Shown one piece after another: positions 1-11,340 of a stretch of DNA of 64,000 nucleotides. The notes beneath the pieces are model-generated. The model was not told where the DNA came from. It did not search any database and saw nothing but the letters and a program-made list of their open reading frames with translations. The DNA is from Heterobilharzia americana (taxonomy: Eukaryota > Platyhelminthes > Trematoda > Strigeidida > Schistosomatidae), in assembly GCA_944470555.2 (NCBI GenBank), contig OX104130.1:76699160-76763159 (forward strand), in the 5' to 3' direction. Numbering within the stretch: position 1 is the stretch's first letter; every line of letters begins with the position of its first letter. The translations under genes were made by a program, and so were the position numbers.

Positions 1-483
1 GTATTCGCGGACACGTTTTACAGGCTGACGCACGGTACGGCCGATATACTCAGCTACACAAAAACAAGTAAACCGGTATATACACATTGATGTAGCCCAA
101 TGCGTCGGCTTGTCTTTCATACATTGACCGAAACGTTCCTTGCAGGAGAAAATAATTCGAAGTTTGGAGGTGAAGTATGTTCTGTTTAAGGATTTGACAG
201 TTGTTTCCTCAGGAAGTTTGCAGCAATATCATTTTTAAATTCAAGATTCAACAAAGAAATCTCTTTTGGATATCTGACACTGCATCACCTTTAAATTCTA
301 GATTCATAAATAGTTTCCATAGAGGCTGATTTGATGACTGATTTCACATGTCTTTGTCGCACATACTTCCCAATAATTTGGCTAGGATAGCCGTTTTGCG
401 TAAGCATTCCTGCTGCTGTGGAGAAAGGTACATCGACCGTAGTCAGAAATTGCTGTCAACATGTATGCGTGAACGACCCCACC
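1..483. other. Unassigned sequence left of RTE copy A
   Basis: No open frame, tRNA-like box or repeat that I can name. The first 150 bases are somewhat richer in CG dinucleotides than the rest of the window, which may mean the tail of another element that begins outside the window. The RTE 5' signature starts at about 484. Confidence 0.4.
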
Positions 484-3400
484 TAGCTTACTAGTTCACT
501 AGTTCACTAGTTTACTATCCAGTCCTAAGCCCGGATGAGTAGAGAGAAGGTTGGGCATTGGGCTAGCAACCCAGCCCCGAAAAACCAATCGAATCACTAA
601 AGAGACTTCAAAGCACAGAAAAAATGCAAAAAATAAAAACAAACTTATTCCTCGCCGGCATCGGGGAGACGAAATGACACTGGTTGGTGAAAGCCTGCCT
701 TCGGGAAGCCAATTGGCCGATGTGTCTTCTCTTCTCCCGATGAAAGCAAAAGTAAGCATAGGGACACGGAATATCCGAACAATGTTTAAAGTTGACTGAC
801 AAGGCTGCTTAGATTGCAAAAAAATGAGAAGATATAGCATCGAAGTGCCAGACCAAGAATCCGCGACAGCAGATGGAATGGAAGTGGACTCTCCAGTGTC
901 AACAGGAGGAGAGTCAATAATCTACTCTGATATTGTCACCCAGATGACAACCACAAGCACACTGAGTTTTCGAGTGGCTATCACGATGTCTCCCTCTCAC
1001 GAGCATCGAAGCCTCCCTCTCATGCAGTGGGAACCAATCTCCTCCTTCAGGATCATGACAGCAAGGTTCAACTCAAAAGGAAGGAAAGTCACAATCATTC
1101 AATTCTGCACTACACACCTACAAATAATGCAGATCAAGAGAAGAAAAGGAAGTTCTACAGACAGCTGCAATTAGTATTGGACAGGACCCCACCCCAGATG
1201 GCGACATTAAAATTCTAATGGGTGAGGTGACATGAATGCCAAATGTGGAGCGGACAACACAGGAAGAGAACTTGTCAGGGGTCGAGGAGAACTCAGTGAA
1301 ATGAACGAGAACGGTGGACTGTTTGCAGATTTCTGCGCATTCAATGATTTGGTGATTGGGGGCACTGTGTTCAAGCACAAGGATATCCACAAAGCGACAT
1401 GGATTTCACCATTCACCAGATGGACACACTACATTAAGAACCAGATCGACTTCATCTCAATGTGGGGAAAGTGGAGATGCAGTCTACTTGACACAAGATC
1501 AAGAAGGGGAGCAGATGTAGGTTCGGACCACTTTCTAGTGCAAAGAACCTTCAAAATCAAGTTGAAAGCCTTCAATTTGAGGAAGTTGGTGTTAAACCAC
1601 AGTCCAAGTTCAACACCCAGAAAAGAAGCTGAACTGAAGGACGAAACTATAAAGGACATCTTCAGGTCAGTCAGTCATTAGAACAAAATAGGAGATATTG
1701 AGCAACATCCCTCAGGGAACCTGGTTGGAAGGACGCCGGAACTCTTTGAAAGCTATGTGGAATGAAACTTGCATAACCGTATTAGGAAGGAAGAGGGAAC
1801 AAGACAAAGAATGGATTTTCACGGACACATGGAAGCTGATAAAGGAGGTAAAGGAAGATGGTGAAGCAGAAGATGAACCAGTGCAGTGCAGGGATGAACA
1901 ACGAAAAGAAGAACTGAGTACAACGTACAAAACACTACACTGGACAAAGAAGTGAAGAAGAATACACGTAAAGACAAAAGACACTTCTACGACAAACTTG
2001 TAAGTTAAGCATAACAGCCTGCTGGCTGGTAGGAAAGACCTGAAAACACTATCAGATAACCAGGTTACTATCTGGGAAGAGATCAACACAGATGAAACCA
2101 ATCAAAGATGGTGAAGGAAACTTAGTTACTACCAAAAATGAGAAAGGAAGGAAACGATGGGCTGACCACTTCATAAAACCCTTGAGTCGACCATCACCAC
2201 CACTTTCAACTTGTCTTGAAATATCACCAGCAGCCCAGACACAGAATTACTGGTGAACACAAGCCCTCCGACAACAGCGAAAGCCTAAACACCATAAGGT
2301 TACTGAAACTGGGAAAGCAGCAGGACCAGATGGAATTCTGCCAAAAGAACTAAGAGCAGACGCAGAAACATCAGCAGCGGACATGCCCAAACCACTGTAG
2401 CAGAAGGTTTGGATGGTAGGAAGGAAGGAAGGAAGGAAGAAAAGGTACCTGCCCACTGATTGGAAGAACGGGGAACCTTGTCAAGCTCTCAAAGAAGGAA
2501 TACCTAAGTCTTTGCAAGAACCAGCGTGGATTCACGCTCCATCCTTATCCACCTCAAGCAAAATATTGGGTAGCATCATCCTGGAGAGACTAAAACATCC
2601 TCTAGATTCAAAATAAGACCGGAAGAGGCTGACTGGCTTCAGCAAAAACAGACAATCATGTGCATATCAAACTGCAGCGCTGCACTATGCATCGTTATAA
2701 AACAGAGCGTCGAATGCCGGTCAACTACATCCTTACCTCAACTTTATCGATTTTGAAAAGGCATTCGATAGCGACGGCCGAGAAGTAATTTGGCAGGCAG
2801 GTGCCTCAACACTACGCTTTTAGTGCTACAAACTTTTATCAACCTCATTCAACAGCTATATGCTACATGATGCTAAATGCCAAGTGATTCACTCAGGGAT
2901 ACCTTTGAAGTGAAGACAGGAGTAAGACAAGGCTGCCGTCTACCAACAACGATGATCATACCGACTGTGCTCGACTCGACTGGACTGTATCAAGCAATAA
3001 ATTGCGATGAGCGAGATAATTAGCTAGGACTGATTGACCGATGAGAAGTCCCTAAAAGATTTAGATTTCGCACATGATGACGACTTATTTCTAAAATCTT
3101 GTCACACAAACTCAAAGATCTACAGGCGAAAACTAACAAGTTGGCAGAAGAGGCGAGGCGAGGCAGCAAAGGAAAACGGACCTCATTCAGGTGAACGTTG
3201 AGAAGATAGAGGTGATGAAGATACTCAATCATCAACAACAACAACAACAGGCACCAATCACCATCAACGAGAGGAATCTAAAGGAAGTTGTCTCTTTCAC
3301 CCAACAACCTACCTACATAGACAGCATCGTTTCAACTACAGGTGGCGGTGGCATAGATGAAGGTTTCAAAACCAAGATCAGAAAGACAGCAAGACAGGTC

Positions 3401-4065
3401 TTCGTTAATCTGAAACCGATGTGAAGGCCTATTGCTCTCAGCATAAAGCGAGAACAAGATCCGGATTTTCACCACTAATCACAGTCAAGTCAGTGAGTGC
3501 TTCTATGTGATGGTTGAGAGACTTGACACCTTATGGAAAGCATTTCCAACAAACTTCACACATACATCATCAACAGTTGCCACACACGCTCACTTGCTCA
3601 CTCAATACTCAAGATCAAATCAAATCAGACGAGATGAGATGAGATGAAGCGAGACGAGACGAGACAAGATGACATGAGATGACCAGAAAGAATCAACAGC
3701 GAGCAATTGTGGCCTGACCACACAACAAACCAACCAAGAACACATCGTCCAACAAATGTGGAGAAGAAAGTGTAGGTGGAGTTGAATTGGACATACACTG
3801 AGAAGACGATTTGGGGATATCACATGTCAGGCGAGGTGAGGACAAGGAAGGCCAGGTGAGGCTAGGCCAGGCCAGGCCGTGGAGTGGGAGTGAGATGGGA
3901 AACGACGAGTTGGATGTTTGAGTCTAGGATGATATGGAGGAGATGGTGTGTGGAGGAAATGGAAGTTTGTGAGCAGTTGTGGAGTGAAGCTAGAAGAGTG
4001 TAGAGAAGAGAGTGAAATATCGGTGTATTACTGAAATCCTTTTTTCTACTGGGAACCTAAAGGAC
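484..4065 (+). mobile_element. RTE-clade non-LTR retrotransposon copy A, full length but decayed
   Basis: The copy begins with the 5' signature shared with copies B, D and the mini-element (repeats of ACTAGTTC, then a CCGG-like TCCTAAGCCC block near 520-535) and ends near 4065 with the 3' block GGGAACCTAAAGGACA. In between the order is endonuclease, reverse transcriptase, C-terminal domain, as in RTE elements. It is the most diverged full-length copy here: many frameshifts plus local expansions of simple sequence, namely GGAA at 2417-2439, CAA at 3231-3249, GAGAC/GAGAT at 3622-3680 and AGGCC at 3836-3880. No target-site duplication could be recognised, in keeping with age. Confidence 0.85.
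759..3424 (+). pseudogene. Broken endonuclease-reverse transcriptase ORF of RTE copy A
   Basis: In life this protein nicks the target DNA with an APE-like endonuclease and primes reverse transcription of its own RNA at the nick. Visible pieces: an N-terminal GTRNIRTMF (759-785, family WNVRT motif), an endonuclease stretch NENGGLFADFCAFNDLVIGG followed by KATWISP and NQIDFIS (about 1303-1465), and RGADVGSDH with the SDH motif (about 1506-1532). The reverse-transcriptase core survives as DFEKAF at about 2750 and an AHDDDLF stretch at about 3074-3094 where the family has its FADD catalytic box. The C-terminal part is readable at 3191-3424. The frame changes many times and stops are frequent, so no active protein is possible. 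Confidence 0.85.
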
Positions 4066-5383
4066 ACGTACGAAAAAAACTACCATGGAAATTAAAATCG
4101 TCATTTTTATTCGCAGTGATATTACTTCAGTTTAAGTCAGGTTTTTGTAGATAAAGGTGATCAAAGTCCGTCAGCTTTTTTGATAAGGAATAATAATGAT
4201 GGTAATAATAATCCTTTTATTCCAAATAACGTGCATGATGCATTCTAGTGCTTTCAGTATGTAATATTTCAACCAATTAAGTCGATGTTCAGTATTTTTA
4301 AAGGAAATTGTTATTGTATGTGATTAGTGGTAATATTGACAACAGTAAATAAGGCAGTAATGTGAAACAGACACTTGGTGTTGTATTACCATCTTGTCTG
4401 AACTGGGTTATGAATAGGAAATCGAGGATAATTTATGTGGTGGTAATTCATTCGATTCGTACTGAGTCTGAAATCCCATATAAAGGTCCTAGAATTGGTA
4501 ATGTGCTGTATTTTTGTGCATTTATAAGTCTATTTCTATCCAGCTTTACTTTTTTACTTTGACTAGTTTTTAGTCTGAAAAATGTCAGATCTAAAATATT
4601 TTCGAAAAAGATGAAAGCAAACTGAAAAAGAAGAATCGGATGAAATAGTTTCAGTGCAAAGTTTTTGGCAAACTACTGAAAAATGTTTGTGCCTAAGATT
4701 TATATATAAGCGTTATTCACTTGGGGTTGAATTTATTTTACGAGTAAGATGCATAAAATGAATATAGTTTCTGCATCATATTTAACTACTACTGAATAAA
4801 ACGAATGTTATTGTCCAGATTAGTGTCGTATTCAATAGCTGAAGTGTCAGTTTGCATTTAATATCCTTCTAAAATGTCAGATCCTCATTATTTATGAGGG
4901 TTTCAATCCTGGTCTAAGTAGAAGCTAATTGCAACAATGTATACTTTATGGAACATATAGATAATTGGAAAAAGAATAGAATATCAATTTCTTGTTAATT
5001 TATTAAACAGAAACCTGATAGCTCCCTAGAAAGGTCAATCTACAGGAAAACAACTGGGAATAGATGATTCATTCATTTCTAAATTAAGGTACTACTGAGC
5101 TGCACAAGGATCATAACTCATTCACCTTGCATGATAATAAGAATTTGAGCAAAAAATATGATGGATAAATAGGTAGAATACCATCAAGAAGTACTTTTTC
5201 AGAATATCAATAATGAGTTCTTACTATTTCTAAAAGCATCTTATTTATGAATGCCGAATTCGAAAGTGATGACACAACAGAACTATTGATGAACAGCTCT
5301 TCAAAACAAATGTTGTTGGACTGCAGCCATTCCTGTCTAACAGACAGATGATTAATGGACACAAGAAATGAAAACCGTCAACC
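4066..5383. other. Unique AT-rich DNA, no gene recognised
   Basis: The region between RTE copy A and the PLE fragment. The only open frame of note (4362-4562, 66 codons) has no motif, no codon bias that I can see and a chance-like length. I see no splice-linked exon series. Confidence 0.4.
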
Positions 5384-5689
5384 GGGGACATATCCACACG
5401 TTTCCATCAGTTCGCCTGCTGTTGTGGGGGTGAGTATGTAGCCCCCACAAAGCACAGTATTTTCAAATGTGTAAGAGGGTGTAACAGTCCCTTCTTGGGT
5501 AATTTTGTTAGCTCTGATCCTGTCTTTTACGCAAAATATTCTTTTGAAATCTTACATTTAGTCATATCACATGCCTCAGAAGTGCAGATTGCTTACTTAT
5601 GCGTAACACAGGCGTTGGCAATCAAACAACTAAAGTCTATGCTCTGTGTACAGAAGAAGTATGTCCATTCTCTTAGTTTGCTGTCGTGA
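5384..5689 (+). pseudogene. Penelope-like element fragment: GIY-YIG endonuclease domain and C-terminus
   Basis: One frame is open from about 5390 to the stop at 5687-5689. It opens with HQFACCCGGEYVAPT (5405-5449), which matches the Cys-rich start of the PLE GIY-YIG domain (family form: YxFTCxCGAxYIGRT). It ends with ALAIKQLKSMLCVQKKYVHS (from about 5612), the typical PLE terminus (ALAIxxLKPELCVQKxYVxSLxLPW). The catalytic block is altered: the family YIGR is YVAP here, so nuclease activity is unlikely. The His/Cys-type linker and central helix are degraded between the two. The piece is 5'-truncated, lacks the reverse transcriptase and lies just outside the left palindrome arm. Family assignment is from memory of PLE proteins. 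Confidence 0.7.
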
Positions 5690-5989
5690 GAATCCTTCTT
5701 TGAGTGAATTTATCGCTTTGATATTCATCTTTCTCTTACTGAGTGATTATTTCTCTTATTCTTCATTTACGATACGAATCAGTTGGCTTTGTCCAGCCCT
5801 ATGAAAAATCAGTTACCACCCAACTAGATGCTTGATAACGTCTCTGCCTATAGTATTTAACAACACAGATTCAAATCCCGAATGAAATACCAGTTCCATC
5901 AAGACTGTAGATCAACACAAAAGCAATGTTAGGCAGAGCTTTCTGGCGATTACCTCAAGTGAGCTAACACTTTTATCCGTCTTTATGGA
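5690..5989. other. Interval between PLE fragment and inverted-repeat arm
   Basis: About 300 bases, probably including the PLE 3' untranslated tail. No gene seen. The outer boundary of the large inverted repeat falls at 5990, where similarity to the right flank stops. Confidence 0.4.
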
Positions 5990-6862
5990 GAAATCAGTCA
6001 TTTTCTTGCAAACCTTCTCATTCAATCATAATGAATTATCAAATGACTTTAAGATGACATTCATTTCCACTGCAATGTCTTCCAATAGGATTATGACAGC
6101 ATAACTTTAAGAGATGAAACTAGGAAGAAAGGTTGAGTAATCGGCTCATAAACTGTGTTATAATTTAACTGAAAATTTTCCCACTGCAACTAGTGGAAAA
6201 CAGTGTTTAAGTCAATATATATTCTTGTTTATTTCCCAACAGGTTATACGAATACATTCAGCAATTATCCAGTATAGATATTTTTGATACTGTTATAGTC
6301 AATATAATTTGGATCCGATCTCATGAACTACAGGGGAATAATATAGATGATAATGACTATAAAATATCATGTGAATGCTTTTAAAATCATAAATCATTGC
6401 TTGTCTTTGAGCAGTTATTGTATACGTGTTTAGAATGGAGAGAAATAAATTATCTTCGCAAACCAATTCAATAGTGAAACTGAGAGAAAGGCTATGAGAA
6501 TTTTGGGATTAAAAAATGTTTGGATTCTTGATAAATTCAGAAGTTAGGAACGAAGTACGAAATTTAAGTAGATTAGGCCGACGATGATTTGTTGTAATAA
6601 AAATGGAACTTAAAATAATATTTCACCATTCACCCAGTTCTACTGGGAGAACAAAGCTATTTCGGTTGTACTCCGATTAAACAGAGAAAAGAAAACATAC
6701 TGAAGAATTGTTCTGGCTTTCTGTATATAATGGCAAAGGCTGAAGACTTGATGTTCGATGGTTGAAAGCAATCGTTAGGAAGCTGTGATGAACTTACGTT
6801 TTGTGCTTGCTGGTGTTCATCTGCAAGGCGTACAGGCAAACATGAAAAAGTGTAGTACTTTC

Positions 6863-6928
6863 AATGATTCACACCCATATCACTCACGATGTTGAAGTGA
6901 CAGACGTAACCAATACGCCATTCAGGCC
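6863..6928 (-). repeat. tRNA-like SINE head (left-arm copy)
   Basis: Mirror of 46600-46665. Read on the minus strand it has a TGGCGTATTGGTTACGTCTG stretch resembling a pol III A box and a GGGTGTGAATCA stretch resembling a B box about 30 bases on, as in tRNA-derived SINEs. It is too degenerate to be a tRNA gene. Family membership is inferred. Confidence 0.3.
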
Positions 6929-8627
6929 ATGACTGACTCCTTGTTGAACTGGTTTTTATACATAGGTTGGTCACAAGTGGAGAACCGATGTAACTGTCCA
7001 GTACTAAGGGCTAAACACTGATCAAAATCTATCGATCAAGGTTCTGCAATCTATCGACTAAACGACAATGTAGTGCACTGTGTTTTGCGTATTGGTTGAA
7101 GTTTCATCAGTCTGATGTATGGCATTTACTAGATAAGCGATTATTGGACTCTAAGTAGACTTCACACTTCATTTATTCAAAAATATGTGATTGAGTTACA
7201 ATGGGGAATTCAGTCTCGTCTCTCACATGAAACTGAAAATACTAAACCAAATGACTTGTAACAAAACATGTCTATGACTACAAAACTGCTTAATGAACGG
7301 TCAGATTAGGAACAACTGAAATGACCAACTAGACGATTTTGCGTTATGGAGACCTGGTTTTCCAGCTGAAATGGAGAAACTTGACTGTTTATTTCAGTCG
7401 TTGCTAGAGTGGCCCTTGAAATCACCCATAAACGAGGACATTGACGTAGTACCGTCTCCGTTCAAATTGCCACAATTCACATTTGCATGCAAGGAACAAG
7501 ATTACAGAAAAATGATATTCAGTGAGATATTCATGTGCATGAAGAGACCGGTGGATAGTGGAGGTACATAGACTTTTCAAGAATATGCAGATGACAAAGA
7601 ATGTATGACAGATCTTACTTAGTGCAAAGAGTCTCTAGTCCTTGATTTCTATGTTCTAGAGAAATCTGATTCGACACTCTACACTTATTTACATGACTCA
7701 GAGCAACGATAGGCTGCTTCTTGTGCTGATGTCAAGCTTTCTCGTGACTACTTTTAATTCTTCGACCCAATAATATTTCGTCCGACATCCCTTGTTGAAG
7801 TAAGCAGTCATAGTTTTTCCTTCCAACATTCATTCCAGTGACACTTTACCTTCTCTTACAACGTCGATCATCTCATTCATGATCTTGTCTATTCGAATTT
7901 CATCATTACGCTTTTCTCTTTGCATGTATATCTCAAAAGAGAGTATATTCTTTCGCATGAAAACTGATTATCAAATATTCCCTTTAAACTGTTGTTTCCA
8001 AACTCCACAACATTTTCCATTCGGGTAGGAAATGTAGTTATAATTACAACGATGAATGCATAAACAAGATTCTCAAGTGACTTGTGTCTTCATGTATGAC
8101 TATCTATCAGTAGAAATGGTAATGTGGGTTAATAGGATAGCGAACAAAACAAAGGTAATATTGAAATGTCATTAGGATAACTGGCCATTTCGGTTCTTCG
8201 GTTATATATCCATGGTAGAAATGAACGAGTTAACGTATAATGATGACAATAAGATCTCAACTACAATCAATCACTAATATAAAACGATTATGAGATTTTG
8301 TTTACAAAATGTATTTGTGAATCACCCATTTCATAATCAAATATTACATGGGTACCTGTCATGTGGAAATCTCACGCTTCCACTGCCATTTGCATTCATC
8401 TCATTCCTATCGGAAACACATTCTCAACATGAAACATATCAACTTTCAATGTTTGCAAAGCACCTATCACAGAATCATTCATTTTCATAGTGACTTGCAT
8501 CTACTTGGTTGGAGGTAATTGACAAGGAGCCTTTGATATGAGTTTTATGCATATTGGCATCCATCTAAAGGTATATTTGCTATCTTAAGGGAAGTGATGT
8601 CCTATCAGAGACTCGGACATTTATCTC

Positions 8628-8687
8628 AAAGTACTGGGATTTGAACTCGCCTCCCACAGTACTGCAGTCAATGGTGTCACCTCTGAG
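8628..8687 (-). repeat. tRNA-like SINE head (left-arm copy)
   Basis: On the minus strand the segment has an A-box-like GGTGACACCATTGACTG and a good B-box-like GAGTTCAAATCCC, separated as in a tRNA, after which the tRNA likeness stops. It is a SINE-type head rather than a functional tRNA. Its mirror is 42817-42876. Confidence 0.4.
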
Positions 8688-10350
8688 TTATTTTAGATGC
8701 GAGTTAATCCCTCACAAGTCGCAAAATGGAAGAAATCTAGGTTTGTGCTTTCATTATCAGCACCTCTAACCAACTAACATCTTTCATACAGAACAACCAT
8801 GGTGAGTCGTCTAGCTTGGTAGCCATATTAGAAAATGATCAATGGGATTTGGTTGGAACTCAGGACTTGGTAAAAAGAAACTGGTTACTCTCCAGTGACT
8901 GCATACTTTCCTTATCCTATAAGGAAGAACTTCACATCAATCTTCCGTTTATGAACTATCTATTCAATTGTCAACTCATCGAATTTTAACAAATCATAAT
9001 ATCATCCAACTATCGACAAAATACTGACAGAACACATTCAAACCATTCATTTTTTGTAGAAAGCTTCGAGTCTTGGCATGCATACTCATAAGCGAAAGGA
9101 TGTGACTGGGTAGGGACAAATAAGTAGAGTTTACTTTGTCTGGTCTGTATAATTTTCCTGAAAAAGTGACTCGAGTGGTGGTGAATGGGACCAGTTTAGA
9201 TTTTCCAGCTGAATAATGAGGCCAAAATATTTTCGCAGTTTCTGGCTAAGAAGGAATGTGTGTGAATGTATGGGAATATCTTCTACTGACCAGCTCCTAA
9301 GTGGTGTGTCTTTCATTCACCAAATTATGTAAAGCTTTCCCAGAATGAAAACATCATTCATCGTCTAGCTGAATGTCAATCCTTTTATTCAATGGTCTGA
9401 GTGAAATTTATCCAGATAACAAAGCGTTTGAGCTAAAATAAAATTCTACTATCTTCCTTCATCACATATATGTATGCGAAGCACAAATCAAAGTTATATA
9501 TCCTCTTCTCCAACTCAATACCTCACCAACATTTCGGCTGTTGTGACACTAATGAGTCAAGATAATTCGATTGGTTATTTATGCCTAAACTTGAATGGCC
9601 AAGTCTGTGCTCTCATGTAACATACTGTGTGGACAATGCATTCATCTAAGTTTTGGAAAATGGAGTAATACAGATATCAGTAGAAGGCATTTCGTAGATG
9701 AATAATAAATACGACCATTGCAGACATAAACACCAATGGACTACAGTAACACTAACATCAATATTTGCTTGATCATTTTACACTCAGATCTCTGCCATAT
9801 CTATTCATGATGACGAATACACCTCACTGATAAAAAGCTCTGGAAAGAAGCTGAAGTTTCTCAATGGCAACTTTTACGTTTGTGGGGATTTATTTGTTGA
9901 CTTGAGGTTGGTGTTCATCTCGGACTGACATCGGTTGGAGTGAGTACCTATGAAGACCTGAGAGGACTGGACAGCTATTTCATATAGGTGCACAATCCAC
10001 TCCGACAATGTGCACCTATGAACTCGTCAGAGAAGGAACCAAGCTACCCAGCTTTCACCACGATCGCCTTAACATTTTTCTAATAGGTTCGATTCCAATG
10101 ATCCACATCTTGTTTCTATCCGAAGTTTTCAGATGTTCAACGGTTCTCCATCTGATGTCAGTCATTGATGAATAGCAGATTGAAATCATTGAAATCCTCA
10201 CAAACTCGAAATGTCTGTACATTAACAGAAGTTTCTTCTGATTTCTCCAGTAATGATGGTGGTGTGTGAGAAGCATGAATATTTGTGGTGTCTGCTAAAA
10301 AGACTTAACATAGTGCAAAATTATATCAGATAGACTTGTGAGAAAAAGAA

Positions 10351-11340
10351 TAAAAATTATTTGCCATTCTTAGATATCCTCTTGAGTCAACGAGAAGACG
10401 GTTCAATAAGATGGTCAGTTTATAGAAAGCCTCAATGGGCAGGGAGATATTGGAATTTCTGTAGTTTTGTTGACCCCAGCACAAGTGAGACCTGCTTGAT
10501 AAAATGATCATTAAATACCATCTGTGTTATCTGTAGATTAGATATGGTGGATGAAAATATCAAATTACTGACCGAAACAAATATGGAATACGGATACCCG
10601 CTGAAGTTTATGAACCCCTGTAGAGGTCAGGTAACACTAATGCCAACTGTTTATTTAGTTCCTAAGACAAGTGTTCATATCCCTCCACCACACACTGGGA
10701 CCTTTAATGATATGATTTGAGACGTAGCTTGGTAACAGCCATTATGCAGCTAAGCTCATTATTGCGGAGTGGACAAAACACATGTTTCACCGTACACCCA
10801 AACACTTTTGAGTGATTATGCTATATTTCACTGGGTGCTTAAGAAAAGTACTAATATCACTCCACCATGCAGAGTTGAGTTGAACGATATGATTTTGAGA
10901 CGTAGGCTTAAATCAGTCATTATGAAAATATAATATGCAGCTAAGATTATCATTGTGGAAACGAAAAGACACACGTTTCACCACATGTCTGAACATCATA
11001 TACCACCATGTTTGCCAGTTTACTTTTATGTGTAGACATGTGCACAGGGGAGTTATCAAGACATTAAGTTGACGTTAGGGGAACATGTGCCTAAATGACT
11101 TGAATAACGGGTAGAATATTTAACTTTGATTAACATGGGTGGTAGACAACGCTCTTCATCTACAGCTAAACAGATCATAGAAATAGGTCACAAAATGAAT
11201 GTTTCAACTACTTTCCAATATTTGCAGAAGAACAGTCAGAGACACATACTGAGATTTGCGGAAGCGATGGCCATACACAAATCGAAACCAAATCTGATTA
11301 TACTAGAATAACCTGTTCCTACCCTATACCTATCTTGGAA
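10351..11340 (+). pseudogene. Penelope-like element remnant (RT end, linker, GIY-YIG C-terminus), left arm
   Basis: The frame starting near 10351 reads YLPFLDILLSQREDGSIRWS, then VYRKP, open to about 10720 except for one TGA at 10504. LPFLDILL...DGS...VYRKP is the PLE reverse-transcriptase signature at the palm-thumb junction, and EYGYPLKF further on is the family ENGYP block. A later NDMILRRRLKSVIMK (about 10890) matches the linker that precedes GIY-YIG, and SSSTAKQIIEIGH followed by LRFAEAMAIHKSKP (11144-11300) matches the C-terminal end. The nuclease core between them is unrecognisable. The thumb/linker section is duplicated (see 10676-11000). The mirror copy on the right arm shows that the insertion is older than the arms. 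Confidence 0.7.
10676..11000 (+). repeat. Internal tandem duplication in the left-arm PLE remnant
   Basis: Two diverged copies, about 10676-10817 and 10852-11000, with offset near 176 bases. Both carry an ATATC(A/C)CTCCACCA start, then AACGATATGATT or AATGATATGATT, GAGACGTAG, CAGTCATTATG or CAGCCATTATG, GCAGCTAAG, and CGTTTCACCA or TGTTTCACCG. The same pair is present in the right arm (about 40500-40825), so the duplication happened before the arms formed. Confidence 0.7.

Noticed and set aside
3231..3249. CAA repeat as a CRISPR-like or regulatory repeat
   Set aside because: Glutamine-coding simple sequence present at the same place in all RTE copies (27590-27603, 54905-54922); no spacers.
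5417..5454. GC-rich hairpin TTGTGGGGG / CCCCCACAA
   Set aside because: It lies inside the PLE GIY-YIG coding region, where the same bases encode the Cys-rich motif, so a terminator or structural role has no support.
8628..8687. Possible tRNA gene
   Set aside because: A- and B-box-like strings are present, but no acceptor stem or complete cloverleaf can be drawn. Better explained as a SINE head.
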